Shown in pieces: positions 9,776 to 19,174 of a stretch of 54,787 nt of DNA. The notes under the pieces were generated by a model. That model worked only from the letters and a program-made list of their open reading frames with translations, did no database searches and was not told the DNA's origin. Within the stretch, counting starts at the first letter, position 1. Each line of letters starts with the position of its first letter. Position numbers and translations under genes: made by a program. Source of the stretch: Clostridium sp. (GTDB taxonomy: Bacteria > Bacillota > Clostridia > Clostridiales > Clostridiaceae); contig JARIDB010000176.1 of the NCBI GenBank assembly GCA_029257045.1, positions 1 through 54,787 of the forward strand, in the 5' to 3' direction.

Positions 9776-9946
9776 CTACTTTATTCTTTCCCAAGTCTCT
9801 ATGATATCCTTTTCTATCTTTTCTGTTAATAATCTTTTTTCTTCTTCGCTATAATTATTAGAATTATTTATATTTTGTTTCTCATAAAATAACTTTCTAA
9901 TATCTTTATCTAAACTACAATGTTTTTTTCTATTAATTTTCAACAT
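9776..9946 (-). CDS. Small charged protein of unknown function
   Basis: I do not recognise this 56-residue protein. It is basic at the N-terminus (MLKINRKKHCSLDKD) and helical and Lys/Glu-rich at the C-terminus (EEEKRLLTEKIEKDII), with no membrane segment. The frame extends to an ATG at 9961, but that ATG has no ribosome binding site and is followed at once by seven Gs. Those Gs are well placed (8 nt) to serve the ATG at 9946, which I prefer. It has its own terminator at 9651-9690. Spo0E-like regulators have a similar size, but the SQxLD signature is absent. Confidence 0.55.
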   Translation of the reverse strand: MLKINRKKHCSLDKDIRKLFYEKQNINNSNNYSEEEKRLLTEKIEKDIIETWERIK

Positions 9947-10034
9947 ACCTAGCCCCCCCATTTTTGTTATAATATCATATAATGATTTATTCTGATTTTC
10001 GTTACAAATTTAATTAACTTTAGTTTCTTTCTAC

Positions 10035-10084
10035 AATAGATATAAAAACCTTTAGGTTTTTTCCTAAAGGTTTTTATATCTATT
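10035..10084 (-). terminator. 22-bp perfect hairpin terminator of the Bfd-like gene
   Basis: A perfect 22-bp inverted repeat (10035-10056 and 10063-10084) with a six-base loop. The core is AAAAACCTTTAGG against CCTAAAGGTTTTT. The stem overlaps the last base of the stop codon of the upstream minus-strand gene and ends in T-rich sequence on either strand. Confidence 0.8.
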
Positions 10085-10256
10085 ATTTATTATTTATTAT
10101 TAATTCTTCAATTCTTCCTCTACATCTTCCAGCACCACAACGACCTGTACCTGCATCAGTTGCCTCTTGTACCTTTTCAAATGTATCTGCACCTTCTTTT
10201 ATTGCTTCAACTATAACATCTTCAGTTACAGCTTTACATATACATACTAAATTCAT
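10083..10256 (-). CDS. Bfd-like [2Fe-2S]-binding protein
   Basis: A 57-residue protein starting MNLVCICKAVTEDVI. It has the four cysteines of the Bfd/BFD-like [2Fe-2S] domain as CxC near the N-terminus (Cys5, Cys7) and CGAGRC (Cys40, Cys45) later, the usual C-x-C...C-x4-C-type spacing of stand-alone Bfd-like proteins. The ATG at 10256 follows a strong AGAGGTGA site. Bfd of other bacteria reduces bacterioferritin. Small clostridial relatives are of unknown function, so I infer only iron-sulfur binding and possible electron transfer. The gene sits just downstream of the ATPase operon, separated by a long palindrome, and ends in a strong terminator. Confidence 0.85.
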   Translation of the reverse strand: MNLVCICKAVTEDVIVEAIKEGADTFEKVQEATDAGTGRCGAGRCRGRIEELIINNK

Positions 10257-10318
10257 AAAATCACCTCTTAATGTATATTCTACTTGCTCTTTTTATTTTT
10301 TTCAATAGTTTTTTATTT

Positions 10319-10437
10319 AATAAAGAGGCTATTGAAAATAATTAAGATTCCCTTTAGCAAAATAAATAAAATTATCTACCTTATATTTATTTTGGCTTAA
10401 GTTAAGCTCTATTATATTTTACAACAGCCTCTTATTA
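10319..10437 (-). repeat. Long imperfect palindrome after ntpD
   Basis: AAGAGGCTGTTG, beginning at the ntpD stop on the minus strand, is matched about 90 nt later by CAATAGCCTCTT. An inner pair (TTTATTTTGGCT with AGCAAAATAAA, 10356-10397) folds inside it. It may be the ATPase operon terminator (CTCTTTATT at the 3' side) or a small palindromic mobile sequence that took over this role. Confidence 0.6.
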
Positions 10438-11079
10438 TTATGCTCTTTCTTGAATTATGTCTTTAACTTTCATTAATCTTGTTAAAGCTCCTCTTTCATT
10501 TTCATCAAGTTTCATTCTTATATATTTAATTGTTTCCTGAAGGGATGGAATTGTCATATATTCAAGAGCATTAACTCTTCTTCTTGTCTTTTCTATTTCA
10601 TCTGCCATAAGTTGAGTTGATTTTTCAACTTCAGCAAGTTCTAATAGTTTAGGCAAAATATCATATAACTTTGCTATTGAATCATCAAGTTCTGATGATG
10701 TATTTGCAAATCCATAAGGGAATATACTTCCTTCATCACCCTCTAACTGTCTATGAAAATTCATTGTTGGAACATTAACGCTCATTACATTTTTAATTCC
10801 TACTTCTACTTGAATCTTTTCTTTTGGATAGGATACTGCCTCTTCAAGAAATTCAGAACTCATAACAGCCCTAGCCATAACAAAATCATTAAGTGATCTT
10901 TGAAGCATAGTTTCAACTTCTTTTCTTAATTGATTGTTATATTTTACAAGATTAACGAATTGTCTCATTAGCTCATCCTGCTTATCCTTTAATAGTTTAT
11001 GTCCTCTTGCAGCAGTTGATAATCTTTTTTTTAGCTTAGACATCTCCATTCTAGTAGGATTAACATTTAATCTTGCCAT
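10438..11079 (-). CDS. ntpD: V/A-type ATPase subunit D (central rotor shaft)
   Basis: A 213-residue subunit D, the coiled-coil shaft that turns inside the A3B3 catalytic ring. The N-terminus ([20 protein letters not shown]) and the C-terminal helix ([14 protein letters not shown]) are family signatures. Length is normal. It starts 2 nt after ntpB stops, so translation is probably coupled, and it is the last gene of the operon. The E. hirae operon continues with ntpH and ntpJ; neither is present here. Confidence 0.96.
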   Translation of the reverse strand: MARLNVNPTRMEMSKLKKRLSTAARGHKLLKDKQDELMRQFVNLVKYNNQLRKEVETMLQRSLNDFVMARAVMSSEFLEEAVSYPKEKIQVEVGIKNVMSVNVPTMNFHRQLEGDEGSIFPYGFANTSSELDDSIAKLYDILPKLLELAEVEKSTQLMADEIEKTRRRVNALEYMTIPSLQETIKYIRMKLDENERGALTRLMKVKDIIQERA

Positions 11080-11081
11080 GA

Positions 11082-12464
11082 TTATTCATCATCTCCCTTT
11101 GGCATATACTTTTCTAGATACTCATCTCTGATTCTCTTAAGTTCTGTCTTTGGAAGTATCTTTAAAAGTTTCCATCCTAATTCTAAAGTTTCATCTATAC
11201 CTCTATTTGAATTAAAGCCTTGTGCAACATATTGATTTTCAAAAGCTTCAGCAAATTTAGCATATTTTTTATCTACATCTGACAATGCTGATTCACCTAA
11301 AATAGATGATAATTCTTTAGCTTGCTTACCTTGAGCATAAGCTGAGAATAATTGGTTCATTGTATCAGCATGATCTTCTCTTGTCTTATTCTTACCAATA
11401 CCTTTATCCTTTAATCTAGAAAGGGATGGTAATACATCTATTGGAGGCATTATACCTTTTTTGTATAATTCTCTTGATAGTATTATTTGACCTTCAGTTA
11501 TATATCCAGTTAAATCTGGAATTGGATGAGTTTTATCATCTTCTGGCATTGTTAATATAGGAATCTGAGTTATTGAACCTTCTTTACCTCTAATTCTTCC
11601 TGCTCTTTCATATAAAGTAGAAAGGTCAGTATATAGATAACCTGGGTATCCTCTTCTTCCTGGAACTTCTTTTCTTGCTGCTGATACTTCTCTTAGAGCT
11701 TCTGCATAGTTTGTTATATCTGTCATAATAACAAGTACATGCATTCCTCTTTCATAAGCTAAGTATTCTGCAGTAGTAAGTGCCATTCTTGGAGTAGCTA
11801 TTCTTTCGATAGCTGGGTCTGATGCTAAGTTCATAAATAGAACTGAACTATCAATTGCTCCTGTTTTTGTAAACTCATCAACGAAGAATTGTGATTCTTC
11901 AAAAGTTATACCTATAGCTGCAAATACAACGGCAAAGTTAGCATCTGAATTTAAAACTTTTGCTTGTCTTGCAATCTGTGCAGCAAGTTGTGCATGTGGA
12001 AGACCTGAACCTGAGAATACAGGTAATTTTTGTCCTCTAACTAAAGTATTTAAACCATCTATTGCAGATATTCCAGTTTGTATAAACTCTGATGGATAAT
12101 CTCTTGATACAGGGTTTATTGCTTCCCCATTTATATCAACTCTTTTTTCAGGTATTATTTCTGGACCATTATCAATTGGATTTCCCATACCATCAAAAAT
12201 TCTTCCAAGCATATCTTCTGAAACTCCAAGTTCAAGTGGTTTTCCTAAAAATATTGCTTTAGTTCCTTTAAGGTTAATTCCTGTAGAACCTTCAAATAAT
12301 TGAACCATTGCTTTAGTTCCATTTATCTCAAGAACTTTACCTCTTCTTTTTTCACCAGTTTGAAGTTCAACTTCAACTAATTCATCATATTTAACACCTT
12401 CGACACCTTCAACAACCATTAAAGGTCCCACAACTTCAGTAACTGTTTTGTATTCTTTAAGCAT
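11082..12464 (-). CDS. ntpB: V/A-type ATPase subunit B
   Basis: A 460-residue non-catalytic nucleotide-site subunit of the A3B3 head. It lacks a canonical Walker A loop and instead has the B-type SGSGLPHAQ segment near residue 150. [17 protein letters not shown] is typical of the family. The ATG at 12464 has a good GGAGGGG site and overlaps the ntpA stop by 8 nt (ATGCTTAA), implying translational coupling. Confidence 0.97.
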   Translation of the reverse strand: MLKEYKTVTEVVGPLMVVEGVEGVKYDELVEVELQTGEKRRGKVLEINGTKAMVQLFEGSTGINLKGTKAIFLGKPLELGVSEDMLGRIFDGMGNPIDNGPEIIPEKRVDINGEAINPVSRDYPSEFIQTGISAIDGLNTLVRGQKLPVFSGSGLPHAQLAAQIARQAKVLNSDANFAVVFAAIGITFEESQFFVDEFTKTGAIDSSVLFMNLASDPAIERIATPRMALTTAEYLAYERGMHVLVIMTDITNYAEALREVSAARKEVPGRRGYPGYLYTDLSTLYERAGRIRGKEGSITQIPILTMPEDDKTHPIPDLTGYITEGQIILSRELYKKGIMPPIDVLPSLSRLKDKGIGKNKTREDHADTMNQLFSAYAQGKQAKELSSILGESALSDVDKKYAKFAEAFENQYVAQGFNSNRGIDETLELGWKLLKILPKTELKRIRDEYLEKYMPKGDDE

Positions 12465-14238
12465 TTAGAACCCCTCCTTCTTCGTTGATTAAAGTATCTA
12501 TTGTTGTTTTTAAATCTACTGCTATTTTATCTATATTACTTAAATCTTGCTCTGATATATATTTACTTCTTGCAATTCTATCTTTTATTTCATCAAGAGC
12601 TAAAATTTTATTTAAATAAACTCCTGAATCTAATGCTCTTTGAGCTTCTTTTCTAAATAATAATATTAATTTAAGCATTTTATACTGCTTATTTAATGAA
12701 GTATATGTATCTACTTCATGGAAAGCATTTTGTTGTAGATAATCTTCTCTTAAAGATTTTGATATTTCAAGCTTTAATCTATCTGATTCTGATAAAGCTT
12801 CTATACCAACTAAGCTAACTATTTCTTGAAGAGCTGATTCTTCTTGAAGTAAAGTCATAGCTTCTAATCTTAAAGCTGACCAATCTCCAGCAACTTCATT
12901 ATTCATCCATGTATCTATTGAATCTTCATATAATGAATAAGAATCTAACCAGTTAATTGATGGGAAATGTCTCTTATAAGCAAGTTGTGCATCTAGTCCC
13001 CAGAATACCTTAACTATTCTAAGTGTAGCCTGTGATACTGGCTCAGATATATCTCCTCCTGGAGGTGATACTGCACCAATTGCTGTAACTGCTCCTTCTC
13101 TTCCATCTTTACCTAAACAAACAACTTTACCTGATCTTTCATAATAATCAGCAAGTCTTGATCCTAGGTATGCTGGATATCCTTCATCTCCTGGCATTTC
13201 TTCAAGTCTACCAGACATTTCTCTTAGAGCCTCTGCCCATCTTGAAGTTGAGTCTGCCATTATTGATACGGAATATCCCATATCTCTAAAGTATTCAGCT
13301 ATTGTGATTCCTGTATAGATAGAAGCTTCTCTAGCTGCAACTGGCATATTTGAAGTATTAGCAATTAAAACTGTTCTCTTCATTAAGCTTTCGCCAGTTT
13401 TAGGATCTTTAAGTTCTGGGAATTCATTAAGAACGTCTGTCATTTCGTTACCACGTTCTCCACAACCAACATAAACAACTATTTCACTATCTCCCCATTT
13501 TGCTATCTGATGTTGTACAACTGTTTTTCCAGCTCCAAAAGGACCTGGTACTGCAGCTGCTCCACCCTTAGCTACTGGGAAGAATGTATCTATAACTCTT
13601 TGACCTGTAATCATTGGTGATATTGGTTTTAACTTTTGTGCATAAGGTCTCCCTTTTCTTGAAGGCCATTTTTGCATTAAAGTTAATTCTTTATCGCCTT
13701 TTTCAGTTTCTAATATTGCTACTGTTTGAACAATATTAAAATCTCCAGCTTTAATTTCTTTAATAGTTCCTTTAACTCCGTAAGGTACCATTATTTTATG
13801 AAGTATTACTGATGTTTCTTGAACTGTTCCTATAATATCTCCAGTTTCTACATAATCTCCAACATTAGCTGTTGGGTTAAAAGTCCATATTTTTTCTCTA
13901 TCCAAAGATTTAACTGAAATACCTCTTCTTAAAAATGGTGAGTTTGATGCTTTTTCTAAAGCCTTTAGTGGTCTTTGTATTCCATCAAACATTGATTCTA
14001 TAAGTCCTGGTCCTAGTTCTATACTAAGTGGTTCTCCAGTTGTTTCAACTGGGTCTCCTGGTCCTATTCCTGTAGTTTCTTCGTAAACTTGAATAGATGC
14101 CTTATCTTTTCTCATTTCAATGATTTCACCGATAAGACCATTTTTTCCAACTTTAACCATATCATATATGTTTGCTTCTTCCATTCCTTCAGCAACAACT
14201 AAAGGACCTGCAACTTTAATTATTTTTCCGGTCTTCAA
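12457..14238 (-). CDS. ntpA: V/A-type ATPase catalytic subunit A
   Basis: A 593-residue catalytic subunit. The Walker A motif GPFGAGKT lies near residue 230, preceded by the A-subunit-specific non-homologous insert. Downstream are the GERGNEM and [11 protein letters not shown] motifs. The start is TTG at 14238 ([14 protein letters not shown]); the N-terminus matches the family start and GGTAGG lies 8 nt upstream, so the unusual codon is believable. It hydrolyses or makes ATP coupled to ion flow through the ntpI/ntpK membrane rotor. Confidence 0.97.
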   Translation of the reverse strand: MKTGKIIKVAGPLVVAEGMEEANIYDMVKVGKNGLIGEIIEMRKDKASIQVYEETTGIGPGDPVETTGEPLSIELGPGLIESMFDGIQRPLKALEKASNSPFLRRGISVKSLDREKIWTFNPTANVGDYVETGDIIGTVQETSVILHKIMVPYGVKGTIKEIKAGDFNIVQTVAILETEKGDKELTLMQKWPSRKGRPYAQKLKPISPMITGQRVIDTFFPVAKGGAAAVPGPFGAGKTVVQHQIAKWGDSEIVVYVGCGERGNEMTDVLNEFPELKDPKTGESLMKRTVLIANTSNMPVAAREASIYTGITIAEYFRDMGYSVSIMADSTSRWAEALREMSGRLEEMPGDEGYPAYLGSRLADYYERSGKVVCLGKDGREGAVTAIGAVSPPGGDISEPVSQATLRIVKVFWGLDAQLAYKRHFPSINWLDSYSLYEDSIDTWMNNEVAGDWSALRLEAMTLLQEESALQEIVSLVGIEALSESDRLKLEISKSLREDYLQQNAFHEVDTYTSLNKQYKMLKLILLFRKEAQRALDSGVYLNKILALDEIKDRIARSKYISEQDLSNIDKIAVDLKTTIDTLINEEGGVLNA

Positions 14239-14255
14239 CGTACTAACCTACCTTC

Positions 14256-14576
14256 CTATAAAATGTTAACGCCAACAGCTTTTTCCACACTATCACTAAT
14301 TCTCTTTAATCCAATGTTCAATGAACCTTGGTTACTTGGAATTAATATTACAGCAGGAAGTAACTCTTTATTATAACGAGTAATTGTTTCATCAATCTTT
14401 TGTGCTATCTGCTCTGTTACAAATATAACTGCATAATCACTCTTTGCACAATTATCTATAGCTCTTCTAGCTTCATCAGGTTCAACTACAGGAAATACAT
14501 CTATTCCCAAGGCTTTAAAAGCTAATACTGAATCCTTATCCCCTACAACGCCAATCTTCTTATACATAAATATCAC
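14256..14576 (-). CDS. ntpG: V/A-type ATPase subunit F
   Basis: A subunit F of 103-106 residues that binds the central shaft (called ntpG in E. hirae). The sequence begins with the [18 protein letters not shown]ossmann-like strand-turn typical of the family. The frame can start at GTG 14576 or ATG 14567. AAGG in the ntpC tail is rather close to the GTG and rather far from the ATG, so the start is unresolved. Either choice overlaps the end of ntpC, pointing to coupled translation. Confidence 0.92.
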   Translation of the reverse strand: MIFMYKKIGVVGDKDSVLAFKALGIDVFPVVEPDEARRAIDNCAKSDYAVIFVTEQIAQKIDETITRYNKELLPAVILIPSNQGSLNIGLKRISDSVEKAVGVNIL

Positions 14577-15561
14577 GCAGCCTTTCTACTATTACTTCCT
14601 CAGCAATATTATTAAGCTTGCCAACCATTATAATTCTTATAATTTTAATTTCAGTTTCTTTAGCATAAATATATGATAGTATTCTCTCAGGTCCAAAAGT
14701 AACTAACTTTGAACCTTTCATTAATGCCATTATATAGTTATCACTTAATTTTTCTAAAAGATTTGCTGAATTTGTCTCTATATAGCTTTCAATTCCTTCT
14801 TTTACAAAGTTTGAATATATAGTACTTTGAAGTTTATTCATTATATTATCTGGAGATTCATTTAGTAAATTAACTAATTTACTCTTATCTATAGCTCCTC
14901 CATTTACAATAACTTCTTCTGCAAAATCTTTCCCTTTGTTTTGTTTCTTTATTCTAAGTAATGTTTTAATATTAGTTGAATCTACCATTGCTTTTACTAA
15001 GTTATCAATAAACTTATAATTTAAAGCATCTTTTATTTCTATTAATTCAATAAACATATATTTATCTATTATAATATCAATTTTTTGAGGGTCTTTTGTA
15101 TCCTCAAAAGTTTTTAAAGCTTCAGCTACTGCTTTTCCTAAATTACCATTTAAAGATTTATAGTTATCACTATTAACCTTATTTCTAATATCTTGAATAT
15201 CTAAATTTCCAAGTTTAATTAACATATTTGAAAAATCTTTTCTTAAAACTTTTTCTTTTAGAATAACCTTAATATTATGGTAATCATATTTTAGGCTCAT
15301 AATTTTAACAACTTCTTTAACTGGACTTATTTCATATAATAAGTTATAAATTCTGCTTAATTCTGCTGTTAAAATTTCCTCATAATCCTCTGGTCTTTTT
15401 ACATTAGTTGAAACATTTGCATATTCAGTTTCATTTAATATTCTAAGAACTTCAGTTGCTGAAGTCGCTTCAATCATTCTATCAATTTTAGCTTTATCAA
15501 GAAGTCTTGTTTCTAAGACCCAGATTCTTGAAACAGCTTGGGTAAATTTCATTACATCCAT
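14560..15561 (-). CDS. ntpC: V/A-type ATPase subunit C
   Basis: A 333-residue subunit C (d-type in eukaryotic naming), the funnel that links the central shaft to the proteolipid ring. It is all-helical in character. Family features include the N-terminal [18 protein letters not shown] and the C-terminal [19 protein letters not shown]. The ATG at 15561 has GGAGGG at 8 nt. It sits between ntpE and ntpG, as in the E. hirae operon. Confidence 0.95.
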   Translation of the reverse strand: MDVMKFTQAVSRIWVLETRLLDKAKIDRMIEATSATEVLRILNETEYANVSTNVKRPEDYEEILTAELSRIYNLLYEISPVKEVVKIMSLKYDYHNIKVILKEKVLRKDFSNMLIKLGNLDIQDIRNKVNSDNYKSLNGNLGKAVAEALKTFEDTKDPQKIDIIIDKYMFIELIEIKDALNYKFIDNLVKAMVDSTNIKTLLRIKKQNKGKDFAEEVIVNGGAIDKSKLVNLLNESPDNIMNKLQSTIYSNFVKEGIESYIETNSANLLEKLSDNYIMALMKGSKLVTFGPERILSYIYAKETEIKIIRIIMVGKLNNIAEEVIVERLRDIYV

Positions 15562-15573
15562 ATCTTACCCTCC

Positions 15574-16164
15574 TTAATTAAATAATGCTCTTGCTACTTC
15601 AAACTCCAATTCATCACTTAATGAACTAACTAAAGCTTCAAATGTATTATTTATTTGTATTCCATCTTTTTCTAAAATAAATCCACCTTTAAAGTCGCCT
15701 ACTTCTTGAGATAATTTAATATTACCTTTTTCTCCTAAAGCTTGATTTAATTCGTACATAAAAGTTAAATCTACAAAATCCATACCACTTTTATTTAAAA
15801 TCATAGTTTGATCTCCTATTACTCCAAGGGTAAGGATAGATTCTCTTATAAAAGTTAATAATTCATTACCTGAAATAAGAGATAATTTTTCTACACTTTT
15901 TTCAAAAACTTCTTTTATAACTTCTTGCTTTACTGTTAATTTATCATTTCTTACTTTTAGAGAAGCTGATGATAAAATTCTTCTTTTTTTGCTTTTTGCC
16001 TCAACTTTTGCTTTTTTTATTATTTCTTCTTCTAATTCTTTGGCTTTAGCTAATTTTTTAGATAGAATTTTTTCTTTTTCTTCTTCTCCTGAAGCTAAGA
16101 TACTTTCTTTTCTTTCTTCTGCATCCTTAAGGATTTTAGAAGTAAGATTATTTACACTTGCCAT
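15574..16164 (-). CDS. ntpE: V/A-type ATPase subunit E (peripheral stalk)
   Basis: A 196-residue subunit E. The first ~90 residues are a highly charged Lys/Glu coiled coil with right-handed character (DAEERKESILASGEEEKEKI), followed by a globular C-terminal domain that contacts the A3B3 head. It pairs with the ntpF product to form the stator stalks. The ATG at 16164 has GGAG upstream. Confidence 0.93.
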   Translation of the reverse strand: MASVNNLTSKILKDAEERKESILASGEEEKEKILSKKLAKAKELEEEIIKKAKVEAKSKKRRILSSASLKVRNDKLTVKQEVIKEVFEKSVEKLSLISGNELLTFIRESILTLGVIGDQTMILNKSGMDFVDLTFMYELNQALGEKGNIKLSQEVGDFKGGFILEKDGIQINNTFEALVSSLSDELEFEVARALFN

Positions 16165-16182
16165 AGCCTTATCTCTCCAATC

Positions 16183-16680
<498 letters not shown>

Positions 16681-18636
16681 CTAAATTCTTTTAATATTAA
16701 CATATTTTTCTGAAACTTTAAAAGCCTTAAATGGCTTTCCGCCACCATCATAAAACTTTCCAAAGTATTCTACATATTGAAGTCTTGCTGTATGAACATA
16801 GGCACCAAGTAATGATAATCCTAAGTTAAATACATGAGCAAATAAAAATAATAGAGGCGCAAATAGTATTGCCGCAACCCCTGGTAATGTTCCAATTAGT
16901 AGGTTTAAAGCTCCTGCAATAGAACCCCCTGCTAATCCTAGAGCCATAAGTCTTGTATAAGATACTAAATCTCCTATATATCCTGTTATTCCATATAATG
17001 CATAGGCTCCTTGTCCTAATTGAGCACCTTTTGTTTTTTCTTCTCTACCACCAGTTAATACTATAGTTACCATACCTACTATCATAAGAACTTTAAATAT
17101 TGTTCCTAAAACTGCTGGTAAATTAAATGAACTAACTGCAACCATTCCACCAATAGATGTTAATATTACCATCCATGAGAATGAATCATATATAGCATCT
17201 TTGATCTTTCCTATTCTAATTAATGAGTAAGCTTTTATTATTAGTCCACAGAATATTTGAATTACTCCAAGGGCTAAAGATAAAATAATTATTGTCATTA
17301 CATCATTATTAGTATCTATTAATTGTGTTGGTAAAACTATTAAATCTCCAAAAAATGACCCATAAATTAGTCCAAAGAAAATTGTTGGAAAACTTAAGTA
17401 GAAGAAAAACTTTGCAAAATCATGCATTCCTTCTTCAAGCTTTAAGTATCTCATTGCTAAAAATGATCCTATTAAAACCACTAGACCATATCCAGCATCA
17501 GCAACCATCATTCCAAAGAATATCAAATAAAATGGTGTTAATAATGGAGTTGGATCTATTTCATTATATTTTGGATAACTATACATTCCTGTTACACTTT
17601 CAAAAGCAGAAACTAATTCTCCATTTTTAAGTTTTATAGGAACATCGTCTATTTCTTCGTCTTTTACATCTTCAAAGTCTATAAAATATTCTTCTAAAAG
17701 AACCTTATTACAGATATCTTTAATTTTATCTTGATCTTCATCTGCAACCCATCCTTGAATCGTTGCTACATTTTTAGTTTTAAGAAAATTACCTGAAACT
17801 TCTATTCTATTAACTTTATTCATATAGTAATCATAAGCTAATTGAATTATTTTCAAATCATCTTCGTAACTAGCAACTTCTTCTTGTATAAAGAACTTTT
17901 TACTTTGTAATTCTTCAATTTGATGTTTGCTATTTAATATTGTTTTCAATGGAACATCTTTATGTTCTGTTTTAAAGTAACTAAATCCAATGCTTCTTAG
18001 AACTTCTGATATATTATTTCCCTCATCTTTATTTGATAAAATTAAAAGATTTATATCATTTACGTTTCTTGAAATTATTTCAATATATACATTTGATATT
18101 TCTTCTTGTAATTTATCTTCATAAGATTTGTTTATAGTACCTAAAAAATAAGAAGTTTCTTTTAAGTTATCAAATTCACCTAAGGCTACATCTAAATCTT
18201 GCCACGGTGTTAACAATTCTATTTCTACTTGAAGTTTTGATATTTTAGAATCTAGACTTGCTATCTCAGCCTCTTTTTCTTTTAATTTATCATAACTTTT
18301 AGTCCAATTTGAATTTTCAACTTTTCCTTCTAATTCATCTAAAGTAAGAGTTATTTTCCCTTCTCTCATTTCTTTAAATGATGATTTTTTAGGAACATAC
18401 TTTTTCAGAAACTCTAGAGCAAATTTAGTTTTAGATAAATTTTCTTCATCCTTATCATACTCTGAATCTATATCATATTTTGATAATCCTTTAAGCTCTT
18501 CATACTTTTCTAAAATACTTTCATCTTGTAAATTTATAAATTCTACTTTAGATAAGTTTTGTAGTTGCTTAATTAATTCTTGTTTTTTAGATTCAAAGGT
18601 AAGCAAGGTGAATTTTTTCATCTTAACTATTGCCAT
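16681..18636 (-). CDS. ntpI: V/A-type ATPase subunit I (a-type stator)
   Basis: A 651-residue a-type subunit forming the ion half-channels. The first ~370 residues are soluble and coiled-coil rich; the rest is a bundle of membrane helices. SYTRLMALGLAGG carries the essential arginine (Arg562 here) facing the proteolipid ring. The C-terminus YVEYFGKFYDGGGKPF is a family signature. The ATG at 18636 overlaps the ntpF stop by 14 nt. The gene order ntpI then ntpK fits assembly of the membrane part. Confidence 0.96.
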   Translation of the reverse strand: MAIVKMKKFTLLTFESKKQELIKQLQNLSKVEFINLQDESILEKYEELKGLSKYDIDSEYDKDEENLSKTKFALEFLKKYVPKKSSFKEMREGKITLTLDELEGKVENSNWTKSYDKLKEKEAEIASLDSKISKLQVEIELLTPWQDLDVALGEFDNLKETSYFLGTINKSYEDKLQEEISNVYIEIISRNVNDINLLILSNKDEGNNISEVLRSIGFSYFKTEHKDVPLKTILNSKHQIEELQSKKFFIQEEVASYEDDLKIIQLAYDYYMNKVNRIEVSGNFLKTKNVATIQGWVADEDQDKIKDICNKVLLEEYFIDFEDVKDEEIDDVPIKLKNGELVSAFESVTGMYSYPKYNEIDPTPLLTPFYLIFFGMMVADAGYGLVVLIGSFLAMRYLKLEEGMHDFAKFFFYLSFPTIFFGLIYGSFFGDLIVLPTQLIDTNNDVMTIIILSLALGVIQIFCGLIIKAYSLIRIGKIKDAIYDSFSWMVILTSIGGMVAVSSFNLPAVLGTIFKVLMIVGMVTIVLTGGREEKTKGAQLGQGAYALYGITGYIGDLVSYTRLMALGLAGGSIAGALNLLIGTLPGVAAILFAPLLFLFAHVFNLGLSLLGAYVHTARLQYVEYFGKFYDGGGKPFKAFKVSEKYVNIKRI

Positions 18637-18949
18637 GAATCTTCACTATCCTCTCAACGATTAAATTAATAGCATTATTTTTCTTTTCATCTGAAAGGTT
18701 TTTTATCTTTGCTATTTCTTCTTCACCTTTTTTAAGTATAGGTTCTGCTTCCTTAGCACCTTCCTCTTCTGATTGTTTTAAAAGTTTATCCTTTTCTTTT
18801 TCTGCTATTTCTATTATTCTTTGGAATTTACTTTCTGCATCTATTACTGCATTTTTAACAATTTCTTTAGAATTGTTAACTGCTTCTTGAATAAGTTCAT
18901 CTGACCTTTTTTCTGCATTTTTGATTTCATTCAGTGCCTCTAACGCCAA
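18623..18949 (-). CDS. ntpF: V/A-type ATPase peripheral stalk subunit (G/H type)
   Basis: A 108-residue, highly charged, fully helical protein (EIKNAEKRSDELIQEA, EEEGAKEAEPILKKGEEEI) at the first position of the operon, the place of ntpF in E. hirae. It should form the peripheral stalk heterodimer with NtpE. The start is TTG at 18949, preceded by GGTGGTG at a good distance. No in-frame ATG fits. Confidence 0.87.
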   Translation of the reverse strand: MALEALNEIKNAEKRSDELIQEAVNNSKEIVKNAVIDAESKFQRIIEIAEKEKDKLLKQSEEEGAKEAEPILKKGEEEIAKIKNLSDEKKNNAINLIVERIVKIHGNS

Positions 18950-18987
18950 AATATCACCACCTTTAAATTAAATTTGTAATAAAAGAA

Positions 18988-19030
18988 TTAATATCATATA
19001 TGGTACTAAAATTTAATATCCTATATGGTA
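18988..19030. promoter_or_regulatory. Two 18-bp direct repeats in the ATPase operon leader
   Basis: Two copies of an 18-bp sequence, at 18988-19005 and 19013-19030, differ at one position. The consensus is TTAATATCMTATATGGTA and the start-to-start distance is 25 bp. They lie about 20 bp downstream of the promoter -10, between promoter and ntpF, so they could bind a repressor or act in the leader RNA. Confidence 0.6.
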
Positions 19031-19050
19031 TTGAATACTCTTTAATTCTT

Positions 19051-19078
19051 ATTATACACAACTCACCATTATTTTCAA
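19051..19078 (-). promoter_or_regulatory. Sigma-A promoter of the ATPase operon
   Basis: On the minus strand TTGAAA (19078-19073) and TATAAT (19056-19051) are 16 bp apart. This is a near-consensus vegetative promoter about 100 bp upstream of ntpF. Confidence 0.75.
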
Positions 19079-19130
19079 TAAATATGTTTTTATATTTTTT
19101 ATATTTTTAATTTAATTTTAAATAATATTA

Positions 19131-19171
19131 TATATTAGTATTTAATAATATATATTATTATTTAATACTAA
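19131..19171 (-). terminator. AT-only hairpin after the radical SAM gene
   Basis: TATTAGTATT and AATACTAATA flank an inner TAATAATATATATTATTA palindrome, giving a long hairpin directly after the stop of the radical SAM gene. It has no G/C clamp, so termination would be weak. Confidence 0.45.
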
Positions 19172-19174
19172 TAT

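Noticed and set aside
17325..17630. Plus-strand 101-residue frame inside ntpI
   Set aside because: It is antisense to a well-supported ATPase subunit and lacks a ribosome binding site and any family pattern.
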